From Lepas anatifera (lineage: Eukaryota > Arthropoda > Thecostraca > Lepadidae): a stretch of 64,000 nucleotides of DNA. The translations under genes and the position numbers were made by a program. Shown piece after piece: positions 10,795 through 22,624 of the stretch (positions are counted from its first letter, which is position 1; the number at the start of each line of letters is the position of its first letter). The notes under the pieces are model-generated. The model saw only the letters and a list, made by a program, of their open reading frames with translations. It was not told where the DNA came from and ran no database searches. The stretch spans positions 186,001 to 250,000 of the forward strand of contig JAOTON010000391.1 in the NCBI GenBank assembly GCA_034440635.1, read 5' to 3'.

Positions 10795-12130
10795 CATCAA
10801 AACTGCGCCCTGGAAAGCAAAAGGCGCCCCCCCTTGAGTAAAGGCGCCCCTCTGGATAGCATAGGCGCCCTTGAAAAGCGTAGGCGCCTCCTGGACAGCT
10901 GAGGCGCCTCCGAAGAAGAGAAACGGCGCCCCTAGATATCACATGCGCCCCCTGGTTAGCACAGGCACCCCTTGACAGCAAAGGCGCCCCCCGCAGAGAA
11001 AAGGCGCCCCCTGGACAACATAGGCGCCCTTTGATAAGAAAGGCGCCCCCTGGAGAGATAAGAGAGAAACCCCCCCCTCCCGAGAACAACGGCGGCAGGG
11101 ACGGCGGATTCCGCAGGACAGGGTGTGCAGTTGCACACCTTGAAAAAATGTTGGTGTACAATAGTATATTTTTGCACACCTGGTTTTGACCTCGTACGGG
11201 GAGGCCCTCACGGATTTGGGTGGCACCCCCGGATTTTGCCGGCGCCCCCGGCCGGTCAAGAGAAAATCAGACACATCGCCTGTCTGAAGGGGTAGCCCTG
11301 GAAAGCAACTGCGCCCTGGAAAGCAAAAGGCGCCCCCCCTTGAGTAAAGGCGCCCCTCTGGATAGCATAGGCACCCTTGAAAAGCGTATGTGTAAAATAA
11401 AATACACTTTCAAATATGAATGGCGCCCCCTGACATCAAAGCTGCACCCTGGACAGCAAAAGGTGCCCACCCCCTTGAGTAAAAGCGCCCCTCTGGATAG
11501 CAAAGGCGACCTCTAGACAGCAGAGGCGCCCCTGGACAGAAAAAAGGCACCCCCAATTGAGGAGTAACGACGTCCCTGAATAGCATAGGCGCCCTCTGGT
11601 TAGCACAGGCACTCCTGTACACTAAGAGGCGCCCCCTCCCCCATAGAGCAAAGGCACCCCTCTGGATATCATAAGCTCCCTTTAATAGCAATCGCGCTCC
11701 CTGGACAGCAGGGGCGCCCTCTGGATAGGATAGGCGCCCCCAAAACAGCAAATACGCCCTTTGATACCAAAAGCGCCCCATGGACAGAACACACCCTCTG
11801 GATAGCATAGGCACCCCTGGACGGCAGAGACGCCCCTAAAGAAGAGCAACGGCACCCCGGGACACCCTGGACAGCAAAAGGCGGCCCCCGCCCCCTGAGT
11901 AAAGGATCCGGGTCTCTGGATAGCATAGGTGCCCCTGGATAGCGCAGGCGCCTCCTGGACAGCAGAGACGCCTCCGAAGAAGATCAACGGCGCCCCTTGA
12001 TATCATATGCACCCCCTGGTTAGCACAGGCATCCCTGGATAGCAAAAGGCGCCCCCCCCGAGAGCAAAGGCGCCCCCTCTGGAAAGAATAAGCACCCATG
12101 GATAGGAAAGGCGCTTCCTGGAAAGGACAG
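10795..12130 (+). repeat. GGCGCC-rich degenerate tandem array
   Basis: Roughly 20-30 base units built on GGCGCCCCCTGGATAGCA and variants repeat for about 1.3 kb. A second header (11095-11285) interrupts the array. Several long open frames on the - strand (units LLSRGRLCYPEG and similar) arise only because the units lack stops in those frames. I regard them as non-coding. Confidence 0.8.
11095..11285 (+). repeat. Repeat E header, copy 2
   Basis: Shares GGGACGGCGGATTCC and the inverted GTGTGCAGTTGCACAC core with 10558-10720, and ends with GGCGCCCCCGGCCGGTCAAG. The hairpin stem has changed on both arms (GTGTGCA instead of GTGGTGCA), so pairing is kept. Confidence 0.65.
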
Positions 12131-12582
12131 CAGAACATTTTTTAAGGAAAACTCAGTGGAGGGGGGCGGTGGAGATTTTCTTGTGCTGGCCATTATAATG
12201 TCTTCGGAGGATCAAACCCCCATTTGGAGGGGGTGTTAATGAAATTTAGACGTGCTAGTGTTAAAAAAATGTCTCCTAATTTTTGTTATTCCATATTCTA
12301 AAGATTAGAGATGCTGCCCAGGACTGCGGTTTTTTTCAACGGAAAAAGGCCAAACCGGGTTTGCGAGAAGTCCAAAAGTTTCAAATTGTATTTGCACTAA
12401 AAATTCTTGTTTTTTTATAAATTTCGTCCAAGTTCTTCCCAGTACGGCTGTTGGAGTCGGAGTCTCATTAAAGTCCTCAAGGGACTTGTCACGGAGACCC
12501 CGACCCCACCACCCGAACGAGTAACGCCCACAATGAAGGGTTGATTTAGAAGCCAAAGTTTAACCTCCTACAAAGCACAGGG
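12131..12582. other. Non-coding interval
   Basis: No gene, RNA or clear repeat recognised. Confidence 0.4.
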
Positions 12583-12775
12583 ATGGCCGCCTCGCTCAGG
12601 TCACCCTCTCATCAGTCAGTTGCCAGCCGACCTACGTCGGGCAAACGATTGAGCGCCGGAGCGTCTCAGGGGAACCGATCTCAAGCCTGGACATGCACTG
12701 CCCCTGCATGCTTCTCAGCAGCGGGCCGGAGCCCGACGCTCTACCAACCGAGCAACCGGGGCGGCCAAATGGCCA
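12583..12775 (-). repeat. tRNA-like SINE fragment
   Basis: On the - strand GCTCGGTTGGTAGAGC (12738-12753) is a good A box in a GCCCCGGTTGCTCGG context, followed by an anticodon-arm-like GTCGGGCTCCGGCCC. A matching B box is not convincing, so I call a tRNA-derived repeat rather than a tRNA gene. Confidence 0.4.
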
Positions 12776-13109
12776 AATAAATACCACAAAAGCCATATTT
12801 GAAGCTAAAACGAACCCTACCGGCTGTCATAAACCCACAGAAAAAGGACAGAGCACTCTTGTATCACTGCAGTGAACAGTGCACTGTATAAAACTAAATG
12901 TTGATAATTTGATATTGACTTGACGATATATTTTTAGCACGCTGCTCATCTCATAAGAAGGCAGGAGTCCCCTTCCAATCCCGTGTGGCGACCCAATTAT
13001 TTTATCCACATAACTAAACAATTTGTTAGCATCATCAATTATCTTGGCCGCACCACTCCCCGCTAACATTTGATATCTTCCTGCTTTTTCTGTGAATTGT
13101 TTGCTCTTG

Positions 13110-13400
13110 AACAGTGACGGATCCATAGGCAGCTCCAGGATTGCCAATCGGAGGGGAGCACCTTCCCGGGGGCGCCATCCGGAGCAGGGGGCGCCACTTT
13201 TGACCGGAAAAACCTACCAGGTGGGCGTAAAATCCTATCGGTGAGCACCGATTTTCGCATCCTGGGGGAGAGTGGGAAGCGCCACTTCAGGCGAGTGCCA
13301 TCGACCTTTCAGGGGGCGCCGTGACCATTTCAGGGGGCGCCGAGGATCGATCGGGGGCTGCATCTGCCCCTCCCCTTTGCCCCCTGGATCCGCGTATGGG
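13110..13400 (+). repeat. Interspersed repeat D, copy 2
   Basis: Begins CAGTGACGGATCCATAGG and ends CCCTGGATCCGCGTATGG. It shares long blocks with 1075-1320 (CCGATTTTCGCATCCTGGGG and a GGGCGCCAC region). Confidence 0.65.
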
Positions 13401-13836
13401 CGGATCTAGAATTTTAGTAAGGTGGGGGGGGAAACGCGGAGCCTCAAAGTGGGCACTTTACCATCAACTTTTCACCCAAAGGGCGCCTATGGTATTCGGT
13501 TTTCGGTTGCCGTCATTTTGGTGGATCGTATTTTTTAACAACGTCCTATCCCACCCTCTCCCAGCCATAACAGTTTGTACCAGCCAAGCAAGCAGAGCTG
13601 CAAAAAGTCGGGCTCTCGGGTCATAAAGTGCCCAATAGATTTTAGGGCACGGTATGGTCCTGCGACATATCTTACAATCTGTGAGAAAAAAAATCTTGAA
13701 AGGAAACAGAAAATATTTTTTGTTCTAAAAAAACTTAATATTAGAATTGTCACCTCTTTCACTCAACAAGTTTTTCATGAATTTGCACCTCTCCCATATC
13801 AAGCCAGTGTGCGGCAAGAACCGATGGAAAATGGAG

Positions 13837-13946
13837 GGACTTATGAATCGAGGGACCTTTGAATAGAGGGCCTTATGCACAGAGGGTCTTTTCGGGGGAC
13901 TTATGAATCGAGGGACCTTTGAATAGAGGGCCTTATGCACAGAGGG
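13837..13946 (+). repeat. 60-base tandem duplication
   Basis: The block GGACTTATGAATCGAGGGAC through CACAGAGGG occurs at 13837 and again exactly 60 bases later with no mismatch over about 50 bases. Confidence 0.9.
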
Positions 13947-15107
13947 CCTTTTAAACGTCACCCAGAAAATCCTCTGCTGGAAAAATTCCTTCACCGGCCT
14001 GTCAGGCCCGATTTGTATTCCATAGCACGCGACAGCTTGCCCCGACAGGCCGCCGTAAAGGCCTTTAGACAGGCAAAACAGTTTTTTCCTTCGTTTCCTT
14101 CGTTTGGAAGCACGCTCAAGGCTGCCGCAAGGGCGCTGTTTGAACAGCGGCCTTGCGGCAAAGCCGGTATAAAAGGTATCTTTGGTTTGAAAAGCAGCCC
14201 TGCGGTTTGGTGCAGGGTACTTTAACTACGGGTGCAACCAAGTTTCCTACTAAATATAGTCCTCCCATGATGACGTCACGGCCCTTTCCTACTAAGTTAT
14301 AGGAGATTCTACTAAGTTTTTGGAAGTATCAGCTGAAACATACCAAGTTTGGGCGTATTTGGCACCAATCTAGTATAAATCGAAATTAACTTGTTTCACC
14401 CATTTGACAGTAACCTTGATCTCAACGGCGAGCAGCGTATTTTACGTAAATCTAATGAAAAAATTATAGCACTTCAAAGAATTTGTTGAAAGGGCATGCA
14501 TTTATTTGATCAACTCAGGCCGAGAGAAATAAATTTACCTTCGCTCAAGAGATCACCGGTGTTTATTGTCTTCTGCTGCAGGTACCACCAACAGCCAATC
14601 AAAGGTCAGAAATCAACAGCCAATCAAAATCGAGATTAGTCTTACTGCAAACAGCTGTTAGTGCTGAACATGTCCTTATTTTGACACGCTCTGGAAAATT
14701 TGTAAAAACAATATTCTTCACTGGAGTTTTTGCAAAACGTCTGATGGTTTCACAAATAAAAATCTTTTAGCTTTCTGTTCAACCATATAGGTTTTGTTGA
14801 TACAGTTCTAAAACAGGTTATTTAGAGCTTCGAAAAAGTGCAATTTCTCCAATGCCCTGCATAGTAACTGTAGTGCCTCTCCAGCCATGATGACGTAATG
14901 CTGCCAAACAACTTGAACGGGGTCTGGTTTGGTGTGTTGCGTTGTGGATATGGCGGAGGCCAAGGCCCTAGAATCCCGTGGTGTGGTGGAGGCAATACGT
15001 TGCAAGGTTGTGTTTTTTTATTATGTTTCTCTTGCATTACTTTGGTATACATCTTGAGTAAACTGGTTGAGCCTGGATTTCATCGTCCATAGTTGAAGGG
15101 CTGATAA
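13947..15107. other. Non-coding interval with hairpins
   Basis: Contains GGCCTGTC/GACAGGCC inverted motifs near 13997 and 14042 and the long palindrome 14124-14159. No gene recognised. Confidence 0.45.
14124..14159. repeat. 36-base near-perfect palindrome
   Basis: GCCGCAAGGGCGCTGTT pairs with AACAGCGGCCTTGCGGC around a central TG, with one imperfect position per arm. It could form a strong hairpin or cruciform. It is followed by TATAAAAGG at about 14168. No transcript is inferred. Confidence 0.6.
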
Positions 15108-15290
15108 ATGGCTCCGATTAAGCTGAAGCCCCTTCCACCGTCCCGTGTCAAGCTTAAATGTGGATTTGAGGGATGTGGGTATTTTGGCGAAAAACGTTTT
15201 TTAAGGAGCATCAGCGAATCAAGCATTCTGGGCTGCCCTGCAAGTTCAGGAACAGTGGTTTTGGTCAAGGAGGTCGTTTTGAAGCATGGA
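15108..15290 (+). pseudogene. Possible decayed C2H2 zinc-finger fragment
   Basis: The frame from 15108 reads VKLKCGFEGCGYFGEKRF. A one-base shift at the T-run near 15200 then reads KEHQRIKHSGLPCKF. Together they give a C-x4-C ... H-x4-H pattern. The upstream methionine and basic N-terminus are plausible, but the frame is broken and nothing else supports a gene. A chance match cannot be excluded. Confidence 0.3.
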
Positions 15291-15803
15291 TCAAACAGCG
15301 GGCAGATCAGAACAGTGTGGGGAGAAAACAAACAAGTAAGCGATGTGGTGTTCGTTGTAATTTCGCCAGCTTACATTTATTTCCACACAGTATGTTATGC
15401 TCACTGTTGATCAATAATTTTAAATGATATTAATAAGGGAAAAATGAATTTTACCAGCAGACTGGTCAAATTAGACTAAAACATTTGATTTTCCCTTCTG
15501 TCTTCTTTTAAATCCAATGCCTGTTTGTCCAGAATTAACCACAAAAGTTGCATACCTTCATCAGTGGATTTGTAGATGCCAAAGAAACAAAACTCTTCAC
15601 CTTTCCACATTAATTTGTGTTTTAAGTACCAAACTATTTCTCCCATTTTATTTTATTCACTTACCTAAATATGCCTATGATCTATGTCAAGGGGACAAAG
15701 ATATAACAAAACACAGCCTAGTGCAACCTTTACTCATTCCTTTTACTCTAAACTTCCTTGGAAACATGATATTTATTTGACATTTACTATCTAACTGACT
15801 TAA

Positions 15804-17045
15804 CCCTATTTCCGGCCGGGGGGCTAATATTGCCCCCCTAAGGTTTTTCAAGAATATCTCCGAAACGGCTTGCGATAGAACTTTGAAACTTCCTGACTTT
15901 TCCTAAAACTAGTACAGGCAGGTTTTCTGAAATTGTCAATATTATATATTTACCAGGAGCGGAGCTATGGCTGGGTTTTTGGGGAGGTTCTATCCACAAA
16001 CCAAGTATTATCGTATGCGATGGGTTCTTTGTAAAAGGAAGCCGTCTCTGCTGATCCTGATACCAGTTATATGGTTTTATTATATCATTTTTTATGTGAG
16101 ATGATAGTGCATTCACAATTGTCACTATTTGTATTCATCAGGGGCGGTTACAGCAGTTCAAAATGGGGGGAATGTTATCAAGAAGGACTAAACGTTAGTA
16201 AGTGAGAAGACTGCTTACAGCCGTGCCAGGGCGAATACAATTGGGTATATGAAAATTCAAAATAGTTATAACCAAATTCTAGATTACCAGAGGCGTGTCC
16301 AGTCACTACACATTTTCAAAATGCATATTCCCAGCTAGTATCACCGCCGCGACTCAATATCGTTGTATATTAAAAATGTGTTTCCAATCACCCCCACCCG
16401 CCCCCCCCACGACGAGTCCTTGATCCGCCTATGTCACCCCCTTTCCCAGAGCTGCCATGGGAGGGTAAAAATTATCAGAAATAAATTTCAACTAGTCGAG
16501 GGACTAATATACTCATGCATACCACTCGCATATTGTTGGGATGTATTTTACCCCACTGTTTTACCTTACTGCATCCGCCCCTGATGAGTTTTTCACTTTT
16601 TTTCATTTATTTATGTGTCAAAGATGCCAAGCAGTATATCACGGCTTCTAATCCGCGTAACAAAAACTTTTTAGGTTGTATATATTTCCCCTCATAGTCC
16701 TGGTCCTGGAACTGCCATTGAATTTCGAATTTTTGCGTAACTCGAGTATATGACAATTTTGGGTCAATTATTTGTAAATCTGAACTAGTTTTGTGAAAAT
16801 CGTACAACAGAGACAAGGGTTATGGAAAATCTAAAAAATACACAAAAATTGTATATTTTGCACGACTTTCTCCTTAAAAATCAAAATTTTGAAATTTTCT
16901 TTTTTCAAAATAAAGTTTAGCGTCAGGGGAATCTATAGCATTTTGAATTTTCAAAATCGGCCGGTTAGATTACGAGATCTTAGGGGGGCCGATATTGCCC
17001 CCCTGCCGGAAATAGGGGGTAGCCGGGAGCCTGACGGAAATAGGG
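15804..17045 (+). mobile_element. TTAA element family C, copy C1 (1242 bp)
   Basis: Flanked by TTAA at 15800-15803 and 17046-17049. The left end is CCCTATTTCCGGCCGGGGGG with a CTAATATT core and CCCCCC, then CTAAGGTTTTTC. The right end carries two copies of the terminal repeat, CCGGAAATAGGGGG and CGGAAATAGGG, about 15 bases apart. C2 at 22625-23864 is a near-identical inverted copy. No coding frame is shared by both copies in a way that suggests a protein. Confidence 0.82.
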
Positions 17046-17049
17046 TTAA

Positions 17050-19049
17050 GGGTATTTATTAGCCTCATAAACTTCAGATCCTAAACCACGTACCCTCATG
17101 GAAATGAGCACGGCAATGTATGAAAAACTTTGAAATAGCCAACAGCTTCAAAATTTGGGATTTTTCATGTAAACATGCATTTAAAAGTCATGGAAAGCTA
17201 ATATTACATGTTTGTATTTAACTACAAGTAGCCATGATCCTTAAAAACACTTTTGAACATCAAAAAAGTACCCCTCTAATCTTGTTTGTCTGGCCATCAG
17301 AGCAAAATCCATATATAAATTTCGGGGGTTCCTTCCAAATTACCCCCTCCCACCTCCAAAAAACTGAAATCATGAAAATCTGCAGAAGCTGGCATAAGTA
17401 ACTGCATGGTATGGGAACCAGGTCAGCTTTCTTCCATTGCAAACTATATTTTTTAAGTATTCTGGGCTGGACTATGTAACATAATAACAAAATATCACTT
17501 ATTCTCATTCTAGTGCAGCATTTTTTGTCAATGGCGGCTGCAGAGGACTGAAAAAGGGGGGCTGCTTTTCATGTTATTGTATATTTCCACCTGTGACCTA
17601 AATCATCTCAATTCAAGACCGAGTCTTATTCAAGAACCAGTCGAGCTGACTTTGACACACACTATTTGTATGCTGTACGTCCACAAATCTCAAATTACAT
17701 CCAATAATAAATTTCCTTTACCAATGGTGATTCCAGAAAATGAGAATTGGTGGTTCGGTATTCAATTTGTTATAGGTTTCTGCCCATAACCTTAATTTCC
17801 TGAGCGAGTCTAATAATTGAAAACCCGAAGAACAGTCTCAGTTCTAGAGTTTTGAAAATTAATAGACTTGTGTCATTCCACTTAGATTTGCCATAGGCGG
17901 CTTCAGAGCACGAAAAATAAGGATATCACACATATAAGGATCAGAGCACAAAAATAAGGATAATGATATCCATTGGTGCCAAACTAGAAGTTTTTTATGC
18001 TAATTGTAGTATTTTCTATTAAGAATGTGGAAAATGAGTAGGAACATTTTACCAATTGAATGGGTTTTAGACAATTTTAATAGTCCTATCTTAACCACCC
18101 GACAGATTTGCAGGTTTTTTCGAAAGTGCCCGACAGATATGAGATATTTTGCAGCTCTGCAAGCAAGATGCCTATTTGGCGTGATATTTGAAACAATGAA
18201 TTGCTAAACAGTTCAGTCCACACTTTTTTCGGCACCTCTTGAAAAATCTGTAACTGCCACTAGGTCATGGAGAAATTCAAGACACTTGGGAAGATGCAAC
18301 AGCTGAACATAAAGGTATATATCTGAGGATTTTTCTGTTAGTGAAGAGGGGGTTAAGTTTATTTTAATATCAAATATGATAAGTATCATTTTGCCTTTCC
18401 ACGTGGCCAAGATTCGTAAGATAATGGTGAGAGGACATTGAAAATAATCGCAGCGAGTGTGAACCTGGCCTGTGCGCTGTCCAAGAAAATTACCTCAGCG
18501 GAAAAGCTTAAGTTGTAGGAAACACAAACCGGACTTTAACCCACATTATTAATTGCTCCTAAAAAATAATGTTTGAACCAGATGGCAGACTCAAGGAGAT
18601 ATAACGGAAGTTGAAACGTTAAGATAAACACAGAATGAAGTATGTGGGCATTTTCCATCGACCTTTATCTATATTCTTCAATTCATCAGCATGGGAGAAT
18701 TGCTCTTGTGCGTGAAATTTCGGAGGTGTTAAGAGAATTTCGGTAGCCATGTGATTAAATGCTGAAATAGATCATGCCATAGGCATGTGTGATTTGTGAC
18801 ATAAATGGGCCCTACTAGAATAAAAAGAAAACAGTTTCAACGTGTCCAAGTACTCTCTTGATAAATTGATAACTTTTTTCGTTTATTGGCTGTAATTCGC
18901 GCGTTTAATGATCATGTGCAGTGTTCAGATCGAAGTGAAAAGACCATTCAGATTGATAAAACGAGTATATTTTATTACTGACCATCCACTTATACCATCA
19001 ACCATCGCCTTCAGGTCAAGTTCAGGACTCATTTAAGAGAAGAGGTGAG
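17050..19049. other. Non-coding interval
   Basis: AT-rich sequence with no recognisable frame or repeat. A short duplication, ATAAGGAT with AGAGCACRAAAA, occurs near 17908-17960. Confidence 0.45.
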
Positions 19050-20445
19050 CGTGCACTGTGCATGCCCAAATCGAGACACAGCCGCCCTCCCGATGGACAG
19101 ACCGCGCAGAAATACGTCCTCGTCGCGTTTGATTTCGCGCACGCGTACGACGTAGTGGACCACCACCTGCTACGCGTTCGCCTGCTGTAGATGGGGCTGT
19201 CAAATTGCACGGTGGCCTGGATTTGGCAGTGACTCCGTGACCGAAGAGTCCAGGTGGAACTAAATGGTGTGCTTTCCAGTGAGCGCATTTTCCGAACTGG
19301 CCTGCCGTAAGGAAGTGTCTTATCGCCAGTTTTATTTTGTATGGGCGGCTCGGCTGGTAGACGCACTCTGCGCGGTTCCCGGATGCTCCCCTACATGTAC
19401 GCCGATGATACGGCGGCTCTCTGCACGGGCAACAACATCCAAGTCGCCAAGGACCGGGCGCAATAAAGCTGCTGCGGGCACCCTCATGAAGTGGACCCGA
19501 CAGCACAAAATGGTGGTATCAGGAGCCAAGATCCAAGTACTGGTGATGTCCCAGTGGGCCAGAGACGCCGATCCCTTCAATTTTAAGGTCGACGGGAAGT
19601 CTGTCACTGCTGGAGACACCCTACAGCTACTTGGCGTCACCATCGATCGGCTCCTCCATTTCGGTCCACACTGTAAGAGACTGTGGGAGAAGGTCCACCC
19701 CCGCATCTCCCACCTATGTCAACTGTCCGGCTGCAACTGGGGGCTGCACGAACAGCACCTCCGAACCGTCGCTACTGGCTACGTGAGAGGAGCGATGGAG
19801 TAAGCGGCCGCAGCGTGGCTCCATGCCACACCGCCATTTCATGTCGAGCTGCTGGAACGCAAAATGAGAGCGTCGGCGCGTATCATCACAGGATGCACCC
19901 ACTCCACTCCCAGCCGAGTTAAGACTCCCCGCCTAGCGGCCAGAAGGAGGGTACTCGCGACCCGACTGCTGGTGAAATTCCATACCCTGCCGCCTGAAGA
20001 CCCTCTGTGAAGACGTGCGGAGGCGACAGCGCCCTCTCGACTCTCCTCGGTGACCGGGTGGCGGCAGGCGGGCAAAGACATGTGGGATCAAGCAGGCATC
20101 TCCCTCCCCATCGAGTCTTTCCTTCCTCGACGTCTTCCACTGTGGGTATCAGGAGAGTGAGTCACATTTCAACTAGACGTGGGCCCACTGACATCAGGAG
20201 CGCCACCTGTCCGGAAGAAGCGAGTAGCTCTCCCCCACCTCGCTTCCCTGACTCAATGTGCCACATGGGTGTGGACCGACGGGTCAGTGCACGGAGGGGT
20301 CACGAGCGGGGGAGCTGGGTCTTCATCGAGTCACCAGACAGAGCCCAGCATGAGCTCAGGCGACCAGCAGGCTCGCTCTGCTCGAGTTTTCAGGCTGAGA
20401 TGGTAGCCATCCAAACTGCCTGTGTCTTCCTACTGGACTAATCAG
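19050..20445 (+). pseudogene. RNase H-bearing non-LTR retrotransposon, decayed
   Basis: On the + strand the remains of a LINE ORF2 run in order. KYVLVAFDFAHAYDVVDHHLL (read in pieces at about 19108-19165) is the first catalytic aspartate region. YADDTAALCTGNN has YADD at 19398-19409. KWTRQHKMVVSGAK and LQLLGVTIDRLLHFGPHCKRL form the thumb region (19490-19680). A carries-on stretch around 19860 has KMRASARIITGC. WTDGSV at 20272-20289, with GGAG just after and EMVAIQTACVFLLD at about 20398, gives an RNase H domain. Stops (for example after RAQ near 19465) and frameshifts break it. It is an I/R1/Jockey-like element, clade unresolved, and is followed by AT-rich sequence. Confidence 0.85.
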
Positions 20446-21035
20446 TGCACACAGAAGATCCAGTCATCTTCAGCATGGCCTGCCAAGGTGACGACGCATT
20501 ATAGAAATAAAATGGCTTCAATGTCTGCAGATAAGACAGCGAATCGGTAAAAATCGCAAACTTCCTCACCATGAGCTTAGACACCTGGTCCAAACAGCAA
20601 AAAAAATGGAGTACAGCTCTGAAGTAAAAATGGATCCTTCGTAAGGCAAACTAGAAAACTTCTCAACATCGTCACCAACAAATGCACGCCCTGTGCCATT
20701 GTCACTTTCTTTTGCAACCGTCTATATAGAAACAGACATGGTTTTCGAACGGCTCCGCAAGCAAGTTCATAAAATACTGGCGCGTCGGTTCAGGAGGCAA
20801 ATTTTTGCTTTGTTGGCGTAGGTTGTGTTCGTGTTAAGTGTCGAGATGAGCTATGGTTCAATAACAGCTGCTTCATGTGGTTCGACGAGATTGCTGTCGA
20901 TACCAGCCTGTGCCAGCCAGGCACAGACTCTCACTCCCTGGTGACGGGTTGCAAAACGCGAGCCACTGTCTATCTGACTGAGGTAGGCGTCGCCAAAAAA
21001 AATGTTTGGTATGTGGGGCGTGTTGGTGACTTATT
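20446..21035. other. Non-coding interval
   Basis: Probably the 3' remainder of the LINE, then unique sequence. No gene seen. Confidence 0.4.
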
Positions 21036-21039
21036 TTAA

Positions 21040-21487
21040 AGGGAACGGGGCACCTTGGTAAAATCCTGGAAGTTTGTGTAATTAGGCGTACTTTTAGCCG
21101 AAAATAATGAAACCACTCATTATTTCTCTGAAAAATGTACAAAAAGCTCCATGCTTTTATTTTTAAAATACTCCTCTAGAAAAATGAATAAATATCTGCC
21201 TCTGGATGATGTCATGATCTGGCAACCACTACCGTACTCGAAACACTTCAAGGGCTTCGATTGGCTGATGCTTATCGTGATGTCAGCATATGTCGTCACA
21301 CCAGCAGCTCACAACAATGGCCGCCTGGCGAGAGGTACATGAGAGGTACATTTCGGGTAGGTTTTGTTTTTTTCTACGGAAAAATCGAGTTCCAAGACAA
21401 ATGATATATAGAGCACCTGGTTTTCCGATTTGCTTTACAACTTGGCTATCTCAGTTAAAATCACGTTCTAAAGGTGCCACATTCCTT
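21040..21487. mobile_element. Possible TTAA MITE family H (448 bp)
   Basis: TTAA at 21036-21039 and 21488-21491. The ends AGGGAACGGGGCACCTT and (reverse complement) AAGGAATGTGGCACCTT agree at most positions. It is a single copy in the window, so the call rests on this imperfect inverted repeat. Confidence 0.45.
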
Positions 21488-21739
21488 TTAATGGCTTAAT
21501 GCAAAGCGAGTATCTTACTGCGCATTTGTAGCGGTATTTCACTAATTTCCACTAGCATGCTTATTATGGGTGAAGCTTGGAACGCTCCTGTTACTATTCT
21601 GATAGCGAGATGACGGACATATCGATAATCTTTTTCGCGGACTAAGGAGTGGCCTCATACGCAAGCCCGGTCTGCGACCTGGGATAACCCCCACCGGCGC
21701 AGGAGAGCCGCATGACAATGTGCTGAAATCAAACATATT

Positions 21740-21897
21740 TCATTCTCAATGTATCTCTTCATAAGCCTGTAGGTCAGTGCCATCATTCTTTTCTTTGAAA
21801 TAAATAGTAAATATCCCGCAGTCAATCCCGGATTCGACCCGCGCACCCCTCATCACGAGACAGGACCTCTAACCACTAGACCACTGCGCCACACTGT
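21740..21897 (-). repeat. tRNA-derived SINE
   Basis: On the - strand TGGCGCAGTGGTCTAGTGG with TTAGAGG forms the A-box arm, and GGGTCGAATCC (near 21830) the B box, with tRNA-like spacing. An unrelated AT-rich body follows. Confidence 0.6.
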
Positions 21898-22620
21898 TCC
21901 GACTCCCACTAACCCTACACCTGTGACCCGTCAGGAGGTCACTGGCCGGTATCACGCAATCAAAACGATGCCGTGATCGTTGCGCCGGGTGTTGTGTTCG
22001 TACAGAAAAGGCATGGTATAAAGCTGCTTCTAGAAGACGAACCAAACATTAGATTCGCCTAGAATCACTTATATCGGCGACCCAGGACCCTAAGCTAGCT
22101 TTATGCCAAATTGCATCCACTTCCATTCATTTTGAGGACTTGAAACCATGGTGAGAAGCAAACATGTTCCGAGAAATTTAGCTCCTTGAAATACCCTTTC
22201 GGACGAATTACTCGAAAGCCGTTGGAGATAAGTGGGTAGTGTAAATGAATTGAATGACTGCTATTAATTTTCCTATTCAGCCATGTCAATTCTGAGCTTG
22301 TGAATGGCATGTGCTCTGAACCGAAAAGCTGCAAATAAAAGGTTTTCTACTAAAATTATATTTATACATATAAGACAATGAATTTTATTATCACGATATC
22401 CATCTCCGAATATTATCAGGCGGAAGCAATGTTCTTTCATTATTTGAAATGAAAAGTCAAATCGGCGCATTAGATCGCGAGAGATTAAGATTTAAATTAA
22501 ATGAGCAAAAATGTAGTCCTCCGGCAAAATGGCAAAAACTAGGTCAGAATTTTACGTTTTCCACTGGAAACTATGCCTAAGCACAAGAAAATTGACGTAG
22601 CTGCCTCCACGTGGCTGTCT
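21898..22620. other. Non-coding interval
   Basis: Nothing recognised. Confidence 0.4.
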
Positions 22621-22624
22621 TTAA

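Noticed and set aside
10721..12138. Several overlapping - strand frames of 70-150 codons
   Set aside because: They are made of the GGCGCC tandem units (LLSRGRLC-type repeats) and shift frame with the array. No protein similarity.
19264..19803. A 179-codon intact gene
   Set aside because: It is the thumb region of a decayed LINE reverse transcriptase, with the catalytic YADD in another frame upstream.
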